Of a DNA stretch of 64,000 nucleotides, positions 1 to 8,865 are shown one piece after another (positions within the stretch are counted from its first letter, which is position 1; every line of letters starts with the position of its first letter). This DNA is from JAVBQO01 sp031548885 (GTDB lineage: Bacteria > Patescibacteriota > Saccharimonadia > Saccharimonadales > Saccharimonadaceae): contig JAVBQO010000001.1 of NCBI GenBank assembly GCA_031548885.1, positions 62,001 through 126,000 of the forward strand, given 5' to 3'. Below the pieces are notes generated by a model, which did no database searches, was not told the origin of the DNA, and worked only from the letters and a program-made list of their open reading frames with translations. Position numbers and translations under genes: made by a program.

Positions 1-31
1 CTTCTTTGGTCAATGTATTATGAATTTTCAT
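1..31 (-). CDS. Start of a gene running off the window, possibly cysteinyl-tRNA synthetase
   Basis: Only ten codons lie inside the window; they read MKIHNTLTKE. The ATG overlaps the stop of the preceding membrane protein by four bases (ATGA), so this is the next gene of the same transcript. The sequence resembles the usual opening of cysteinyl-tRNA synthetases (K-I-x-N-T-L-T), but ten residues are thin evidence and the product is a guess. Confidence 0.35.
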   Translation of the reverse strand, partial: MKIHNTLTKE

Positions 32-288
32 CGTTTTTCCCAAATTTTTCTAATGTAATCTAGCGACAGCGTCGACAAAAAGAATCCGATTACCGGCACG
101 ATCGATGCCAAAACGAAATTGGTCTTTTCGATAATAAAGAAATTGTAGACCAGAACGATAACGAACGTCAGCGCACAAATCGACAGGCGGCGCGTCCAGC
201 TCGTTTCCCACTTTTTGTCAGATTCAACACGAGCATTGCGTTTTATTATATTCGCGATTTCTTTTTCAAGATTCATTTTGATTCTCAT
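28..288 (-). CDS. Small two-helix membrane protein
   Basis: An 86-residue protein with a charged N-terminal helix (about residues 5-30, rich in K, R and E) followed by two hydrophobic segments (about 34-52 and 58-76), consistent with a small cytoplasmic helix plus two membrane spans. The layout is like the widespread 2TM proteins of unknown function. It overlaps the end of the DHH phosphoesterase gene; the first ATG lies 23 bases inside it, and an internal ATG four codons later (276) is an equally likely start. Its stop overlaps the next start. I do not recognise a specific function. Confidence 0.6.
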   Translation of the reverse strand: MRIKMNLEKEIANIIKRNARVESDKKWETSWTRRLSICALTFVIVLVYNFFIIEKTNFVLASIVPVIGFFLSTLSLDYIRKIWEKR

Positions 289-1279
289 CGTATTGCATTA
301 AAACTTTATCGACCGCCGGAATCAATTCAGAAACAAACTGATCGTAAGCCTCATAAATCCGCAGCCCCGACGCAAACGGATGGCCGCCACCACCGAAAAA
401 TCCAGCTATTTTATCGGAAACCGGAATATTACTTCGCAACTTGCCCGTTAGTTTTCCATCCGGATACGTTTTGATGCCGAGCGCCACATCGACGCCCGTT
501 ACCAACCGCATTTCGTCCAGCACCAACATCGTCGGGTTGTATTGGTCGGAATATTCCTCGATTTCTTCCCACGGCACATGAACCAGCGCCAAACGACCAT
601 CGCAGAAATATTCGATTCGCTCGATCAAGCGGCCTTTGTATTCCAAAATTTGCGGCGACTTCTTCATAAACTCGCGGCGGCGATTTTCGATTTCGGCCGG
701 ATTCGCGCCGCACGCAACCAATTCGCCGCACACGCGAAAACTATTTGCGGTTGTCGCTTGCGTCGTCAGTCCCAATGAATCGGATTGAATCGAAGTAAAC
801 ATATTCGTCGCGGCGCTCGCGTTGATCGGCCAATCGTATTTTTCGCACAATTCAAAAATCAGTTCGCTGGTCGCCACGGCGGTTCGCGATTGGATCATTT
901 CGTGCGGAAACGGCAAATCAGATTCGACCGTGGCGTGGTGATCGAACACCAAAACCGGATGGCTTTCCAAAAATGCTGATACGCCGCGCGACGCCAATGT
1001 TTTGCTCATCAAAACAGACGATGAGGTGTCCACGATAATTGCCAAATCCGCGCCAAAATTGAAATCCGACGAAACGCGATCCCAACCGCTGATATGGCGT
1101 AAGTATTTCGGAATTTCGACCGGACAATGCAGCGCGACTTCGTGGCCCATATCGCCAAAAATTTCCTCGAGTGCCAGAGCCGAACCGAGCGAATCGCCAT
1201 CGGGATTTTCGGCTTGCAATACGATGATTTTTTTCGCGTCACGAATTAATTCTAATTGTTCTCGAGAGAGCTCACTCAT
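266..1279 (-). CDS. DHH-family phosphoesterase (NrnA-like nanoRNase/pAp phosphatase)
   Basis: A 337-residue protein with both halves of the DHH/DHHA1 fold. Visible are motif I NPDGDSLGSA (about 25-34), an acidic VDTSS motif (about 83), the DHH signature FDHHAT (about 112-117) and the C-terminal DHHA1 motif GGGGHPFASG near residue 300. Family members are Mn-dependent cytoplasmic enzymes that degrade very short oligoribonucleotides or cyclic-dinucleotide products, or dephosphorylate pAp. The start ATG overlaps the recR stop in an ATGA, so the two are translationally coupled. The precise substrate cannot be read from sequence. Confidence 0.85.
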   Translation of the reverse strand: MSELSREQLELIRDAKKIIVLQAENPDGDSLGSALALEEIFGDMGHEVALHCPVEIPKYLRHISGWDRVSSDFNFGADLAIIVDTSSSVLMSKTLASRGVSAFLESHPVLVFDHHATVESDLPFPHEMIQSRTAVATSELIFELCEKYDWPINASAATNMFTSIQSDSLGLTTQATTANSFRVCGELVACGANPAEIENRRREFMKKSPQILEYKGRLIERIEYFCDGRLALVHVPWEEIEEYSDQYNPTMLVLDEMRLVTGVDVALGIKTYPDGKLTGKLRSNIPVSDKIAGFFGGGGHPFASGLRIYEAYDQFVSELIPAVDKVLMQYDENQNES

Positions 1280-1896
1280 AACATTTGCCTCCCCGCCAAC
1301 GCATGCGAAAGTGTAATCTGGTCGGCGTATTCCAGATCCACGCCAATCGGCAATCCACGCGCTAACCGCGTAACCTTCAAATCGCCCAGGTCGGCTTCTT
1401 GTAATTGTTTTTGAATATACAGCGCTGTCGATTCGCCCTCGACGCTGGCATTTGTCGCCAAAATAACTTCCTCGACCGCGTCATTTCGCAAACGATTAAT
1501 CAATTCGGGGATATGCAATTGCTCCGGCCCGACGCCGTCGATCGGCGAAATCGCCCCGCCCAACACGTGGTACGTACCGCGAAATTGCGCCGTGCGCTCC
1601 AGCGCCATGACGTCGAATGGTTCTTCGACGACGGCAACCAGTTTTTTGTTGCGATCCGTGTCGGCGTACAGCGGCGAAATGTCATCGCGCGCGTCAATCA
1701 GCGCGAACGTTACCGGGCACAATTTGACGCCGGAATGGATATTTTCTAAGCTATTCGCTAATTTCGCGGCTTTCGATCGATCGCCTTTTAATACGAAATA
1801 AGCATAGCGCTCGGCGGTGCGTGCACCCACGCCGGGCAACGCGCCGAACGCCTCAATCAAGTCGGTCAGTGCCGACGGCAACGCCGAGCCCGCCAT
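1276..1896 (-). CDS. recR: Recombination mediator RecR, with degenerate zinc finger
   Basis: A 206-residue protein, the usual RecR length. It has the helix-hairpin-helix LPGVGARTAERYAYF (about 20-34), a Toprim core with EEPFDVMALE (about 91-100) and the HVLGGAISPIDGVGP motif. RecR loads RecA at gaps together with RecO and RecF. The region that normally carries a four-cysteine zinc finger keeps only one cysteine (residue 60, in KLCPVTF); the other three positions are lost. It sits four bases after ebfC, the classical dnaX-ebfC-recR partnership, although here dnaB and a glycosyltransferase gene lie between dnaX and ebfC. Confidence 0.95.
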   Translation of the reverse strand: MAGSALPSALTDLIEAFGALPGVGARTAERYAYFVLKGDRSKAAKLANSLENIHSGVKLCPVTFALIDARDDISPLYADTDRNKKLVAVVEEPFDVMALERTAQFRGTYHVLGGAISPIDGVGPEQLHIPELINRLRNDAVEEVILATNASVEGESTALYIQKQLQEADLGDLKVTRLARGLPIGVDLEYADQITLSHALAGRQML

Positions 1897-1899
1897 ATA

Positions 1900-2190
1900 C
1901 TACAGCCCCAAACTACCCAACCCGCCCATCAGCGGCTTCATTTTCTCGGCAGCCATATCTTGCGCTTCTTTCAAGCCATCGCGAACGGCAGCTTTGATCC
2001 AGCCCTCTAGTTCGCCGATGTTGTCAAGATCGACACGTTCCGGATCGATTTTGACACTGACGACTTTCATTTCGCCGTTTATCTGGATAACGACCGCGCC
2101 GTCGCCAGCCTCAACCTCAACAATTTCTTTGCTTAGTTCTTTCTGTGCTTTTCGCAGTTTCATCAGCATTTTTGCTTGATCCATTGCCAT
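1900..2190 (-). CDS. ebfC: Nucleoid-associated protein, YbaB/EbfC family
   Basis: A 96-residue protein with the family plan: an N-terminal helix rich in K and Q, a central sheet (VVIQINGEMKVVSVKIDPE), and a C-terminal helix followed by a glycine-rich tail (MGGLGSLGL). EbfC proteins are dimeric DNA binders next to recR in most bacteria. A clear ribosome binding site, GGAGG seven bases upstream, decides the ATG at 2190. The gene is followed immediately by recR. Confidence 0.92.
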   Translation of the reverse strand: MAMDQAKMLMKLRKAQKELSKEIVEVEAGDGAVVIQINGEMKVVSVKIDPERVDLDNIGELEGWIKAAVRDGLKEAQDMAAEKMKPLMGGLGSLGL

Positions 2191-2232
2191 ACTAAATCCT
2201 CCGTACTTTACTACTGTAATTATTATAACAGA

Positions 2233-3672
2233 TTATTTTTCGTAAATCCGCACCAAAACGCCGCCGTCCGTACGCCCGCTGGTCACGATTTGTTTCGGCG
2301 AAGCAGTCGGTTTTTTCGCAGCGCTATTTGTCACGATCAGCGTTTCGTAGGCCGTTACCGGCGATGTCGTTACGGTCACGTATTGATATTCATTGGCCAA
2401 TATGTTGTAAAAGTCGACTTCGCCCGGCGCCACAACCAGATCAATTTTGTGAGCGCTGCGGTCGTTAACGGCTCCACGCGCCGCTTCAAACTCTTGATTA
2501 TGCGTATACACAATTTGCGGATCGTACGAATTCGCCATGAAATATCGGTCAGCCGTCGTATAAACCAACCCGCCGATCAGCACGGCCAGCGGGATCAACC
2601 CAGTAACGCGTGCATAGGGATTTCGCGGAAACAGCTTGTACCACGAACGTATCAACGTTTCGATACCGACCGCCGTCAGCAGAACCAACGGCGCAAATAG
2701 CATGTACAAACGTTCCGGATCCAACAAAATAAGCGGCGTCAAAACCACTAGCCACGACAAGATCAAATACGACCGCGCCGAATGAAATTCGATACAAGTT
2801 TTGAGCAATCCCAAAATGGCGATCAGCACACCAGCCATCGAAATCACCGGCGTCATATAGCCGGCGAAAACACCTTCGCGGATGCCGAACAGCGCATTGC
2901 CAAGCGCACGCAGCGATTCCAGCGGCTGCCACGATTCACGCAGGCCAAACAACGCGTTCAACACTGACGGTTGATGCAACACCGACCACGCCAACGGTAC
3001 GATCAAAATCATTGCAACCAAAGCTCCTATCGCCAGTTTCCACGGGCTCATTTTTCGCAAAATCAATCGGACTTTCGGGTGCAGCAATCCGGCCACCAGA
3101 TACACCAAAACCGGATAAATTCCAAGCGGCGAATACAGACTAAGCACCGCCGCAGCGCAGGCGATAATTTTCCACGGCAAGCCAAACTTTTCTGAATGCA
3201 AAATTCGCGTCGCCGCCAACAACAAAATCAGTGTCAAAAATACGCTCATAATCGCCGGCGAACCACTACGCGCAATCGTCAAAAACAACACTGTCGAAAT
3301 CGCCATGAATCCGGAAATAATCGCGATATTGTCGCGAAACCAGCTTCGCAACATCCACACCAATATGCCACCGCTAGCAAACGCTAGTAGCACCGACGGC
3401 AACCGAATCGACAGTGTCGAAATATTTAGAAAATGTATCGAGATTTTTTGCAACGCGTGATATGGCAGATCAATTACCATTGCTGGCGTGAAGTTTTGCC
3501 ATTTCAGGGCACCCGCTGCGGCCGCGCTTTCCATCTCAGCCGCCGACAAACCATTCGGAATCGTCGAAATCATAAACGACACCAGGTACAGCAAAACCAC
3601 AAAAAACAATCCGTACCCCACAAAATACCGATAGCGATACAACGTTAATTGCTGAACCAAATTGCTTTTCAT
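2233..3672 (-). CDS. Polytopic membrane glycosyltransferase, PMT/ArnT-like (GT39/GT83 type)
   Basis: A 479-residue protein with about ten hydrophobic segments. The first extracytoplasmic loop carries PNGLSAAEMESA, where the family usually has an acidic acceptor-activating residue, followed by the LPSVLLAFASG segment typical of dolichyl- or polyprenyl-phosphate-sugar-dependent glycosyltransferases. The soluble C-terminal part begins near residue 375. Such enzymes move a sugar from a lipid carrier to a protein or envelope glycan on the outer face of the membrane. Acceptor and sugar are unknown. A TATAAT lies 12 bases before the start, so it may have its own promoter within the dnaX-recR run. 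Confidence 0.7.
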   Translation of the reverse strand: MKSNLVQQLTLYRYRYFVGYGLFFVVLLYLVSFMISTIPNGLSAAEMESAAAAGALKWQNFTPAMVIDLPYHALQKISIHFLNISTLSIRLPSVLLAFASGGILVWMLRSWFRDNIAIISGFMAISTVLFLTIARSGSPAIMSVFLTLILLLAATRILHSEKFGLPWKIIACAAAVLSLYSPLGIYPVLVYLVAGLLHPKVRLILRKMSPWKLAIGALVAMILIVPLAWSVLHQPSVLNALFGLRESWQPLESLRALGNALFGIREGVFAGYMTPVISMAGVLIAILGLLKTCIEFHSARSYLILSWLVVLTPLILLDPERLYMLFAPLVLLTAVGIETLIRSWYKLFPRNPYARVTGLIPLAVLIGGLVYTTADRYFMANSYDPQIVYTHNQEFEAARGAVNDRSAHKIDLVVAPGEVDFYNILANEYQYVTVTTSPVTAYETLIVTNSAAKKPTASPKQIVTSGRTDGGVLVRIYEK

Positions 3673-3697
3673 AAAACTGCTGACATTATACCATGAA

Positions 3698-5062
3698 CTA
3701 TTCGCGGGCGTGTTTGTCCAGCGACATGAAACGCAGCCGCTCTGGATGGAAATATAGTTCGACTTTGCCGGTCGGACCGTTACGGTGCTTGGCCAAGATC
3801 AGATCGGTGACATTTTGGCGGTCGGTGTCGGGATTGTAATATGCCTCGCGATAGATGAACATGACGATATCGGCGTCCTGTTCAATCGAACCCGATTCGC
3901 GCAGGTCAGACAGCATCGGGATTTGTGGCGAGCGCGATTCAACGGAACGCGACAGCTGCGACAGCGCCACAACCGGCACGTTTAGTTCACGGGCGATAAG
4001 TTTCAGACCACGCGAGATTTCGCTGATCTCCTGCACGCGATTGCCATCGTAGCTACGTGATGAACCTTGCATCAGCTGCAAATAGTCAACGATGATCAGT
4101 CCGAGCGGTGTTTGGTGCGCCTGGCGACGAGCTTTGGTGCGCATCTCCAGCACCGACAAACCCGGCGTGTCGTCGAAAAACAGTGGCGCTTCGGCCATTT
4201 CGCCCATGGCTTCAGAAATTTTCGCAAAATCATCGTCGGATAAGTTCCCGGTACGAATATTCCACGAATCGACGCCGGCCGCATCGGCCAGCATGCGGTC
4301 GACCAATTGGTCCTTGCTCATTTCTAGACTGAAAAATAATACGGCTTTTTTGGCTTTCGTAGCGACGTTGTATGCCAAGTTCGTCACAAGCGTGGTTTTC
4401 CCCATCGCCGGCCGCGCCGCGAGAATTACCAAATCAGATTTCTGCAAACCAGCCGTCATATTGTCCAAATCACGCCAACCAGTCGGCACACCGCGCAGCG
4501 CCCCTTTGTTGCGGTGTAATTCCTCCATGCGATCGAAGCTTTCCGTCAGAATCGACTCGATGGACACCAAATCGTCTTTCTGCGTGGCGTCGCTGACCGC
4601 GTACAGGTCTTTTTCGGCCTTTTGCAACAGGTCCTGCACGGTGTTGTCGCCGTCATAACCCAATTCCGCGATCTGCGACGAAACCTTGATCAATCGCCGA
4701 CGCACCGCATTTTGCGCCACCATGTCGGCATACGCCGCAGCGTGCGCTGCCGTCGGCACGTAATTCGTCAGCTCTGTCAAATACGACGTGCCGCCGATCA
4801 TATCCAGTTCGCTTTTTTTCTTGAGCTCGTCTGACAATGTCAACAGATCGACTGGCGAATGTTTTTCGTACAAACGAAGCATCGCCGCATATATCGCCGC
4901 GTGTTTTTTTTCATAAAAATCCTCGGCGTGAATTTTGTCAGTAACATCGGCTAAAACTTCTTCGTCGATCAAAATCGCGCCCAAAATCGACATCTCCGCC
5001 TCAATACTTTGCGGCGGCACTTTGCCAACAACTTTCGCGGCTTCTTCGGGTTTCCTCGCCAT
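3698..5062 (-). CDS. dnaB: Replicative DNA helicase DnaB
   Basis: A 454-residue protein. The N-terminal domain begins PPQSIEAEMSILGAIL (about 16-31); the RecA-like domain carries Walker A ARPAMGKTTL (about 216-225), Walker B IIVDYLQLM and the H4/arginine-finger region ending in AKHRNGPTGKVELYF. It is a hexameric helicase of the replication fork. No intein is present. Its ATG shares one base with the dnaX stop (TAATG), so helicase and clamp-loader subunit are cotranslated, which fits a replication operon. Confidence 0.97.
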   Translation of the reverse strand: MARKPEEAAKVVGKVPPQSIEAEMSILGAILIDEEVLADVTDKIHAEDFYEKKHAAIYAAMLRLYEKHSPVDLLTLSDELKKKSELDMIGGTSYLTELTNYVPTAAHAAAYADMVAQNAVRRRLIKVSSQIAELGYDGDNTVQDLLQKAEKDLYAVSDATQKDDLVSIESILTESFDRMEELHRNKGALRGVPTGWRDLDNMTAGLQKSDLVILAARPAMGKTTLVTNLAYNVATKAKKAVLFFSLEMSKDQLVDRMLADAAGVDSWNIRTGNLSDDDFAKISEAMGEMAEAPLFFDDTPGLSVLEMRTKARRQAHQTPLGLIIVDYLQLMQGSSRSYDGNRVQEISEISRGLKLIARELNVPVVALSQLSRSVESRSPQIPMLSDLRESGSIEQDADIVMFIYREAYYNPDTDRQNVTDLILAKHRNGPTGKVELYFHPERLRFMSLDKHARE

Positions 5063-6618
5063 TACACCATTTCTCCTCCACCCATAATAGCAGCAACATT
5101 CGCGACTGTCGCGTTTTCGCTGTTTTCGGCGGTTTTCGCGGTTTTCGCAATGACAATTTCCGGCGCTGCGTTGTACAAATTGCGAAAAGCTGTGACCAAA
5201 ATCGATTTGTATTTTGGATCATCCATTTTGGTACGATGGATTTTATATTGGAAATACATTGTCAATATTGACTTTTCATAATCAATGTTTGCTTTTGATA
5301 CCACACCAGCCAGCGGCGGATTGAGTTTTCGCACTTCGTCGACGATTTCGTGCCAGACAATTTGAGAAGGCATTTTTTTCGCGTCAACATTTTCGCTGGC
5401 CGTCGATTGCGCTTTTTTCTCCCGAGAAGCTGTCTTCAAAATCACTTCGGACGTTGCTTGCTTTTCGGGAAAAATGGTTTGCGTAGAGGCGGATTCCAAT
5501 CGCATGGATTCCGGATCGGGCTCGGAATAATACACGCTTTTCGCAGTTTCTTTGGCGATGTTCTGCGAAATCCGTTCAGCTAATCTTTCCGCTTCTTTGT
5601 CGTCTCTCTGAGCTTTTTTGATCGTCGCCAAAGGCGCTTCAATCATCATCGGCGCGGCCGTCGATTGCGCGACATTGACATTTTTCGCACTGACACTGGC
5701 CAAAATCGCGATCAACTTTATCTCTGGATTGGCGGACTTTGGAACTTCGATCAACCGTTCGATCAAATCGTATAATTTCGGTTTTTCCGGTGCCAATTCG
5801 TTCAATTTCACTACCAATTGCTCGACAATGATCGACGGCGAAATGCCCTCGTTTTTCATTTGATTGAGTGTCGCCACAACCAGCGGAGAATTGTGCGTCT
5901 GAATTCCGTCAACAATTTGCGAAATAATTTCGTCAGGCGGCAAACCCAAAATCTCCTCGACGCTGGCGCGTGTGATGTTTTCGTTGAATCCACTCAGTTG
6001 GTCCAGCAGCCCGATCGAATCGCGAAAACTGCCGCCGCCACGCTTCGCAATCAATAATAACGCGTCGTCGTCAATCTTGATTTTTTCCTGTTTTGCAAGG
6101 CTTTGCAAATGTTTCGCAACCGATTCCGGCGCGACTGGACGGAAATGAAACCGCTGTACGCGCGACAGAATCGTGGCTGGCAATTTCTGAACTTCGGTTG
6201 TAGCCAAAATGAAAATCACGTGCGCCGGCGGCTCCTCCAGCGTTTTCAGCAACGCGTTGAACGCCGCGCTCGACAACATATGAACTTCGTCGATGATGTA
6301 GATTTTGTACGGTGCGCTGACCGGCGCGATATTGACTTTTTCGCGCAGATCGCGCACGTCGTCGACGCCGTTATTTGACGCCGCGTCGATTTCGATTATG
6401 TCCAACGTCTCAGCGTTATATGGCAAATTGTTCGCCGCGTATGCGATAATTCGCGCCACCGAAGTTTTGCCAATCCCGCGTGGTCCCGTCAACAAATAGG
6501 CATGCGAAAACTGTTGTTTCGCAATTTGCGCCGCCAAAATATCAGTCACGTGCGACTGCCCGACGACCTCGTCGAGCGCACGCGAACGATACTTGCGGTA
6601 TAACGCTTGCCGACTCAT
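5062..6618 (-). CDS. dnaX: DNA polymerase III gamma/tau subunit DnaX, lacking the zinc module
   Basis: A 518-residue clamp-loader ATPase with Walker A GPRGIGKTSVARI (about 45-57), IEIDAASNNGVDDVRDLREKV, Walker B YIIDEVHMLS and the sensor-1 region LATTEVQKLPATILSRVQRF. In most DnaX proteins about 25 residues with four cysteines lie between Walker A and the IEIDAAS motif; here that stretch is a short cysteine-free linker (YAANNLPYNAETLD). The C-terminal third is low-complexity and E/K/A rich. A TATAAT at 6651-6656 gives an mRNA with about a 30-base leader. It heads the operon containing dnaB, ebfC and recR. Confidence 0.96.
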   Translation of the reverse strand: MSRQALYRKYRSRALDEVVGQSHVTDILAAQIAKQQFSHAYLLTGPRGIGKTSVARIIAYAANNLPYNAETLDIIEIDAASNNGVDDVRDLREKVNIAPVSAPYKIYIIDEVHMLSSAAFNALLKTLEEPPAHVIFILATTEVQKLPATILSRVQRFHFRPVAPESVAKHLQSLAKQEKIKIDDDALLLIAKRGGGSFRDSIGLLDQLSGFNENITRASVEEILGLPPDEIISQIVDGIQTHNSPLVVATLNQMKNEGISPSIIVEQLVVKLNELAPEKPKLYDLIERLIEVPKSANPEIKLIAILASVSAKNVNVAQSTAAPMMIEAPLATIKKAQRDDKEAERLAERISQNIAKETAKSVYYSEPDPESMRLESASTQTIFPEKQATSEVILKTASREKKAQSTASENVDAKKMPSQIVWHEIVDEVRKLNPPLAGVVSKANIDYEKSILTMYFQYKIHRTKMDDPKYKSILVTAFRNLYNAAPEIVIAKTAKTAENSENATVANVAAIMGGGEMV

Positions 6619-6650
6619 TTCTGGTAAAAACCCCCAAAGTTTATAGCTCT

Positions 6651-6656
6651 ATTATA
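6651..6656 (-). promoter_or_regulatory. -10 box of the dnaX operon
   Basis: TATAAT on the minus strand, 32 bases before the dnaX start, in the short gap after the DUF2797 gene. No good -35 box is visible at 17 bases. Confidence 0.6.
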
Positions 6657-6697
6657 GCGTATTTTTGGCGTGCAATTGTAGTAATTTGTGCATTTCG

Positions 6698-7579
6698 CTA
6701 GAACAACGCGGTTTGGCGCGGCGGCAATTCGACTTGGGTCAATTCATTTTTGACATAAACTTTGTAGCCGTTCAAGATTTTCAAATTTGCGAAAAGATTT
6801 TCTGATTGTTGACGAAACATCGTAATAGTGCCGATTTGTGCGATATATTCGCCCGAAATAGTTTCCGCGTTCGGAAACGGCACGCCGTTTGTCGGAATCG
6901 CTTCGTTGGAATAATATTCGTCCAAGTTCACGATTTCAGGTTGTGAAAAGTTTATTCCAATTTTGTTTTGAATTTCGCCGATAGCGCCAAGCAAAATATT
7001 TTTTGCGGCATTCGGATCAATCATTTTGGCCAACAATTTTTCTTTAGGGGCGACGCGGACTGCTTCGACGATTCCATCCATTTTTACAATCTGCGCCTCG
7101 TATTTTCGCGCTACGTTTGCCGTCGGAAAAGTGTCTAAAACTGTTGCGAAACGCGCGCCTTGTTCCAACAATCTACCGAGTTTTCGCGATTCGTGCGCAA
7201 TGCCGACTTTGACAAAGTCGCCGCCAAAATACGCCAGATACAGCGCGTGTGGTTGGTGGTTTCGTTGATTTTGCGCATCGGAAACCGTGTCGACATTATA
7301 GAACGCCGGATTGAATCCAGTTTGATTGCGACATTTGATGCAAATATCATGTTTTTCGACCAGTGTGCTATCTGGGCAAACAAATGGCACATTTTCGATT
7401 ATATCGTGCCAGCCAGTACAAAATCGCTGCGAAACGTCAAATCGCAACGTAAACGTTTCGCCAAATTTCGGCACAACATCGATAATTTCGTCGCCATCAC
7501 AAAATACGAACGATATTCGCCCGTCATCCGAAAACGCACATCGCCGAAATAGCAATGTACGTCCGAAAACTTTTTCCAT
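6698..7579 (-). CDS. DUF2797 family protein
   Basis: A 293-residue protein. The central segment ALYLAYFGGDFVKVGIAHESRKLGRLLEQGA matches the core of DUF2797, which resembles a GIY-YIG-like fold (Y-L-x-Y, K-V-G, R-x-x-E-Q-G-A). Before it lies a cysteine cluster (FVCPDSTLVEKHDICIKCRNQ), a probable metal site. The biochemical role of the family is not established. It starts six bases after the stop of the 171-residue gene upstream and is probably cotranscribed with it. Confidence 0.75.
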   Translation of the reverse strand: MEKVFGRTLLFRRCAFSDDGRISFVFCDGDEIIDVVPKFGETFTLRFDVSQRFCTGWHDIIENVPFVCPDSTLVEKHDICIKCRNQTGFNPAFYNVDTVSDAQNQRNHQPHALYLAYFGGDFVKVGIAHESRKLGRLLEQGARFATVLDTFPTANVARKYEAQIVKMDGIVEAVRVAPKEKLLAKMIDPNAAKNILLGAIGEIQNKIGINFSQPEIVNLDEYYSNEAIPTNGVPFPNAETISGEYIAQIGTITMFRQQSENLFANLKILNGYKVYVKNELTQVELPPRQTALF

Positions 7580-7585
7580 TCGAAT

Positions 7586-8101
7586 CTAAAGCGCCGCTTC
7601 TACCGCCGCCCATTCGGCCTCGCGGTTGTCCTCTGGCACGATGATCGAAACTTGATCACCGACTTTGGCTTTGAAAAACGTGACTGACGCCAACAGCACA
7701 CGATATTCGCGGCCGCCCGCTTCGACATAATATGCGCCGTCGTGCTGCACCAACGTGCCGATGACCTGGCGTCGTGCGACCGGTCCGATCTGTTTGTAGA
7801 TGAACGAACCGTCGTCGGCGATCGTCAATTTCAGGATGTCGCCTTCGATCAATTTGGATTTGCTCGCGTAGTTGGCCGGCACTGGGTACGATTTGCCGTC
7901 GGCGTCGTGCATAGTTTGGCCGTCGAATACGCCTTCGATGACTTTGCCAGCGACCTCCTCGAGGTTGACGCGTGATGGCATTTCTTCGTCGCCCGCGATG
8001 CTGATTAGTAATTCTTTGGCGGCCGCTAGGTTCGTTTCTGCTTCATTCAACAATGCACGCAAGCGCTTGACTTGCTTTTCTGGTAAAATATTGTCAGACA
8101 T
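7586..8101 (-). CDS. Conserved hypothetical protein, helical N-terminus plus beta-rich domain
   Basis: A 171-residue acidic protein I do not recognise by name. Residues 1-45 form a probable coiled coil (KQVKRLRALLNEAETNLAAAKELL). The rest is beta-rich with regularly spaced glycines (GDILKLTIADDGSFIYKQIGPVARRQVIGTL) and could be a small barrel domain. No catalytic motif is seen. A strong promoter precedes it (TTGACG / TAAAAT, 17-base spacer), so it is probably well expressed. It is followed after six bases by the DUF2797 gene. Confidence 0.6.
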   Translation of the reverse strand: MSDNILPEKQVKRLRALLNEAETNLAAAKELLISIAGDEEMPSRVNLEEVAGKVIEGVFDGQTMHDADGKSYPVPANYASKSKLIEGDILKLTIADDGSFIYKQIGPVARRQVIGTLVQHDGAYYVEAGGREYRVLLASVTFFKAKVGDQVSIIVPEDNREAEWAAVEAAL

Positions 8102-8145
8102 TTTCTCGCATTTTCCTTGTCTGTTTTAGGTTTATCTCTGTTCGC

Positions 8146-8174
8146 ATTTTATCAATTCAGTTTGTGAACGTCAA
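8146..8174 (-). promoter_or_regulatory. Promoter of the 171-residue gene
   Basis: Minus strand -35 TTGACG (8169-8174) and -10 TAAAAT (8146-8151) with a 17-base spacer, about 45 bases before the start codon. It is one of the best sigma-70-type matches in the window. Confidence 0.65.
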
Positions 8175-8266
8175 GTACAAAAGTTTCCACATATGTATCA
8201 GATTTGATCGCAAAGTTGTTGTAAATATGAAGCCACTTTTCGCAGATATTCGCAATTGCAAGTTAC

Positions 8267-8749
8267 CTAGCTAAATTGAAATGATCGCACTTTGTATACA
8301 TCGCCTTGTTTTTGCATGACCAAAACAATCGAGTATTCGACGTTGTCGCACGTGATTTTTCCCGCATACGTAGCAAAACTGCCGCCCGAGCCCGATTCGA
8401 CTCCTTTCAAATCCATACTGTCCGCACAGCTTTCATCAATTTTCAGCACTCCCGCAAGCTCAGCAAGCCGCTCTTTGCTTTGTTGTTCTTTTGCCTCGTC
8501 AATCATCGAATCGTATATCCTATCGTAGTCTCCACGCTTCACGTTAGCGACAAATGCTTCCGCGTTTTCGCGACTATCATTCGCAACGCCGGGTAGCTTT
8601 GTCGCCGCAAAAATGATCGCGACGACTATCAGCGACACGAAAACACCTGCGATAATAACCAGCACTTTTGCCCAAACAGGCATCTTTTTTGGCTTTTTCG
8701 CAATTGGTGTTGAATTATTCTTGGTAGAATTATCGTTTTCAGTCTTCAT
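8267..8749 (-). CDS. Single-pass membrane protein with extracytoplasmic NTF2-like domain
   Basis: A 160-residue protein when started at MKTENDN, which has GGGAG six bases upstream; a longer reading from further upstream has no such site. Residues 1-24 are charged and cytoplasmic, about 25-48 form one membrane helix (VWAKVLVIIAGVFVSLIVVAIIFAA), and the rest is a small outside domain with two cysteines (CADS, CDNV) that could pair. The pattern AFVANVKRGDYDRIYDSM resembles DUF4878/DUF3887-type NTF2-like domains. Function unknown. Confidence 0.6.
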   Translation of the reverse strand: MKTENDNSTKNNSTPIAKKPKKMPVWAKVLVIIAGVFVSLIVVAIIFAATKLPGVANDSRENAEAFVANVKRGDYDRIYDSMIDEAKEQQSKERLAELAGVLKIDESCADSMDLKGVESGSGGSFATYAGKITCDNVEYSIVLVMQKQGDVYKVRSFQFS

Positions 8750-8865
8750 ATTTTCTCCCAATGGTTTGCTTAGAATTATACCATTAGTTTTTCGCAAACA
8801 AAAATGACCCATTTCTGGGTCAAAATTGCTAACAAAATCAGATCGCGTGTAGTTTGTAACTAGAA

